Shown here: piece after piece, positions 5,791-6,471 of the stretch
Layout of the letters: every line of letters begins with the position of its first letter
How positions within the stretch are numbered: the first letter of the stretch is position 1
Origin: Sediminibacterium ginsengisoli
Lineage (GTDB): Bacteria; Bacteroidota; Bacteroidia; Chitinophagales; Chitinophagaceae
Length of the DNA: 6,471 nucleotides
NCBI GenBank assembly: GCA_943326215.1
Contig: CALPSK010000053.1
Coordinates: 1 to 6,471 of the forward strand
Direction of reading: 5' to 3'
Notes under the pieces: generated by a model
Told to the model about the DNA's origin: nothing
Databases searched by the model: none
Seen by the model: the letters and a program-made list of their open reading frames with translations, nothing else
Program-made: the position numbers and the translations under genes

Positions 5791-6471
5791 ATGCAAAAGA
5801 AATATACCACCTTATTGATTGTATCTCTTGCACTTTTACAATTAAAAGCAAGCGCTCAGGAAACAGTGTATCCTGTAGGTCCGCAAGCAGGTCCTATTGT
5901 TATTACACATGCCACAGTGCATATTGGTAATGGCACTGTATTAACCGACGCATCGGTATCCTTTGACAAGGGAAAAATTACCGGCGTGGGTACAACTTTA
6001 TCTACAACGGGTGCAACTGTTATTGATGCAACCGGCAAACAAGTCTATCCTGGATTAATAGTTCCACTATCAAGTTTAGGTTTAAAAGAAATTAATAGTG
6101 GTGTGCGCGGTAGCAACGATTTTCAAGAAATTGGAGAAAACAATGCTAATATTCGAACCATCGTTTCTTATAATACCGATTCTAAAGTCATTAATGTTCT
6201 ACGCGCTAATGGCGTGCTGCTTGCACATGTGGCACCGATGGGTGAGCTTATCGAGGGTAATTCTAGCGTGGTTCAATTAGACGCCTGGAATTATGAAGAC
6301 GCCGCTTACAAAACAGATATTGGTATGTTTATAAACATGCCAACACTTATTCCAAGAAGAGCTGGTCGTGGTGGTTTCGTGCGCCAAGCTGGTGGAGATA
6401 TGGTTAAAGAGGCAATGAAAAAAATTGAAACCCTTAAAACTTTCTTTACCGAAGCGCGCGCATATTTCCAA
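5791..6471 (+). CDS. Secreted amidohydrolase-like protein, partial at the window edge
   Basis: The frame is open from ATG 5791 to the last base, giving 227 residues without a stop, so the C-terminal part lies outside the window. The N terminus has a signal peptide (MQKK, hydrophobic core, ASA|Q at about residue 22/23). Then come the amidohydrolase N-terminal pattern VITHATVHIGNGTVL and a GKITGVG...VIDATGKQVYPGL block ending at residue 89. The next segment is IVPLSSLGLKEI: the positions that carry HxH in active members are Leu93 and Ser95. The NGVLLAHVAPMG block (140-151, His146) aligns with equivalent blocks of both modules in the preceding gene. The start lies 3 bp after the preceding stop, with no Shine-Dalgarno sequence, so the two are almost certainly co-transcribed. 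A shorter partner of this kind beside the 1001-residue type fits what I recall from Bacteroidota. Later metal ligands cannot be seen. Confidence 0.85.
   Translation, partial: MQKKYTTLLIVSLALLQLKASAQETVYPVGPQAGPIVITHATVHIGNGTVLTDASVSFDKGKITGVGTTLSTTGATVIDATGKQVYPGLIVPLSSLGLKEINSGVRGSNDFQEIGENNANIRTIVSYNTDSKVINVLRANGVLLAHVAPMGELIEGNSSVVQLDAWNYEDAAYKTDIGMFINMPTLIPRRAGRGGFVRQAGGDMVKEAMKKIETLKTFFTEARAYFQ

Noticed and set aside
5856..6471. Short frames on both strands (5856-6038, 6098-6280, 6277-6471) in the last 600 bases
   Set aside because: The frame from 5791 runs open to the window edge with a signal peptide and amidohydrolase motifs; these overlap it in other frames.

Overview
The window looks like chromosomal DNA of a Bacteroidota bacterium (Flavobacteriia, Sphingobacteriia or Chitinophagia type; I cannot resolve it further). 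The signs are a TAnnTTTG-type promoter box just upstream of mnmG, genes without Shine-Dalgarno sequences, a YbeY with the Bacteroidota-style HGxLHxCGYKDK zinc motif, the ybeY-mnmG gene order, and a pair of secreted amidohydrolase-like genes of a kind I recall from this phylum. Base composition, counted by eye on sample lines, is about 43-50% GC at the left end and often 25-38% further right.

Positions 1-432 encode the rRNA-maturation endoribonuclease YbeY. The next ~320 bases hold no gene but are structured. At 464-477 there is a perfect 14-bp palindrome identical to the ParB-binding parS core. A one-mismatch copy lies exactly 51 bp downstream (515-528). Then come three degenerate direct repeats with a ~75-bp period (about 543-738), each with a small hairpin-like core. 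A promoter at 758-788 follows and probably drives mnmG with an almost leaderless transcript. mnmG (798-2666) encodes the FAD-dependent subunit of the tRNA wobble-uridine modifying complex and is intact.

After a 115-bp gap, two co-oriented genes 3 bp apart encode secreted proteins of the amidohydrolase/imidazolonepropionase-like superfamily. The first (2782-5787, 1001 residues) is a fusion of two amidohydrolase modules around a beta-rich middle segment. The second (5791 to the window edge) is an N-terminal fragment of a third related module. Only the C-terminal module of the large protein shows the HxH...H...H...D metal-ligand set. Its N-terminal module has substitutions at the matching positions, and the third module also lacks the HxH pair. 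The arrangement suggests one catalytic module paired with one or two pseudoenzyme modules working outside the cytoplasm. Substrate and partnership cannot be read from the sequence.

The strongest observations are the parS-like pair next to the repeat cluster, and the mixed active/degenerate amidohydrolase operon. I see no CRISPR array, insertion sequence, tRNA, rRNA or recognisable mobile element.
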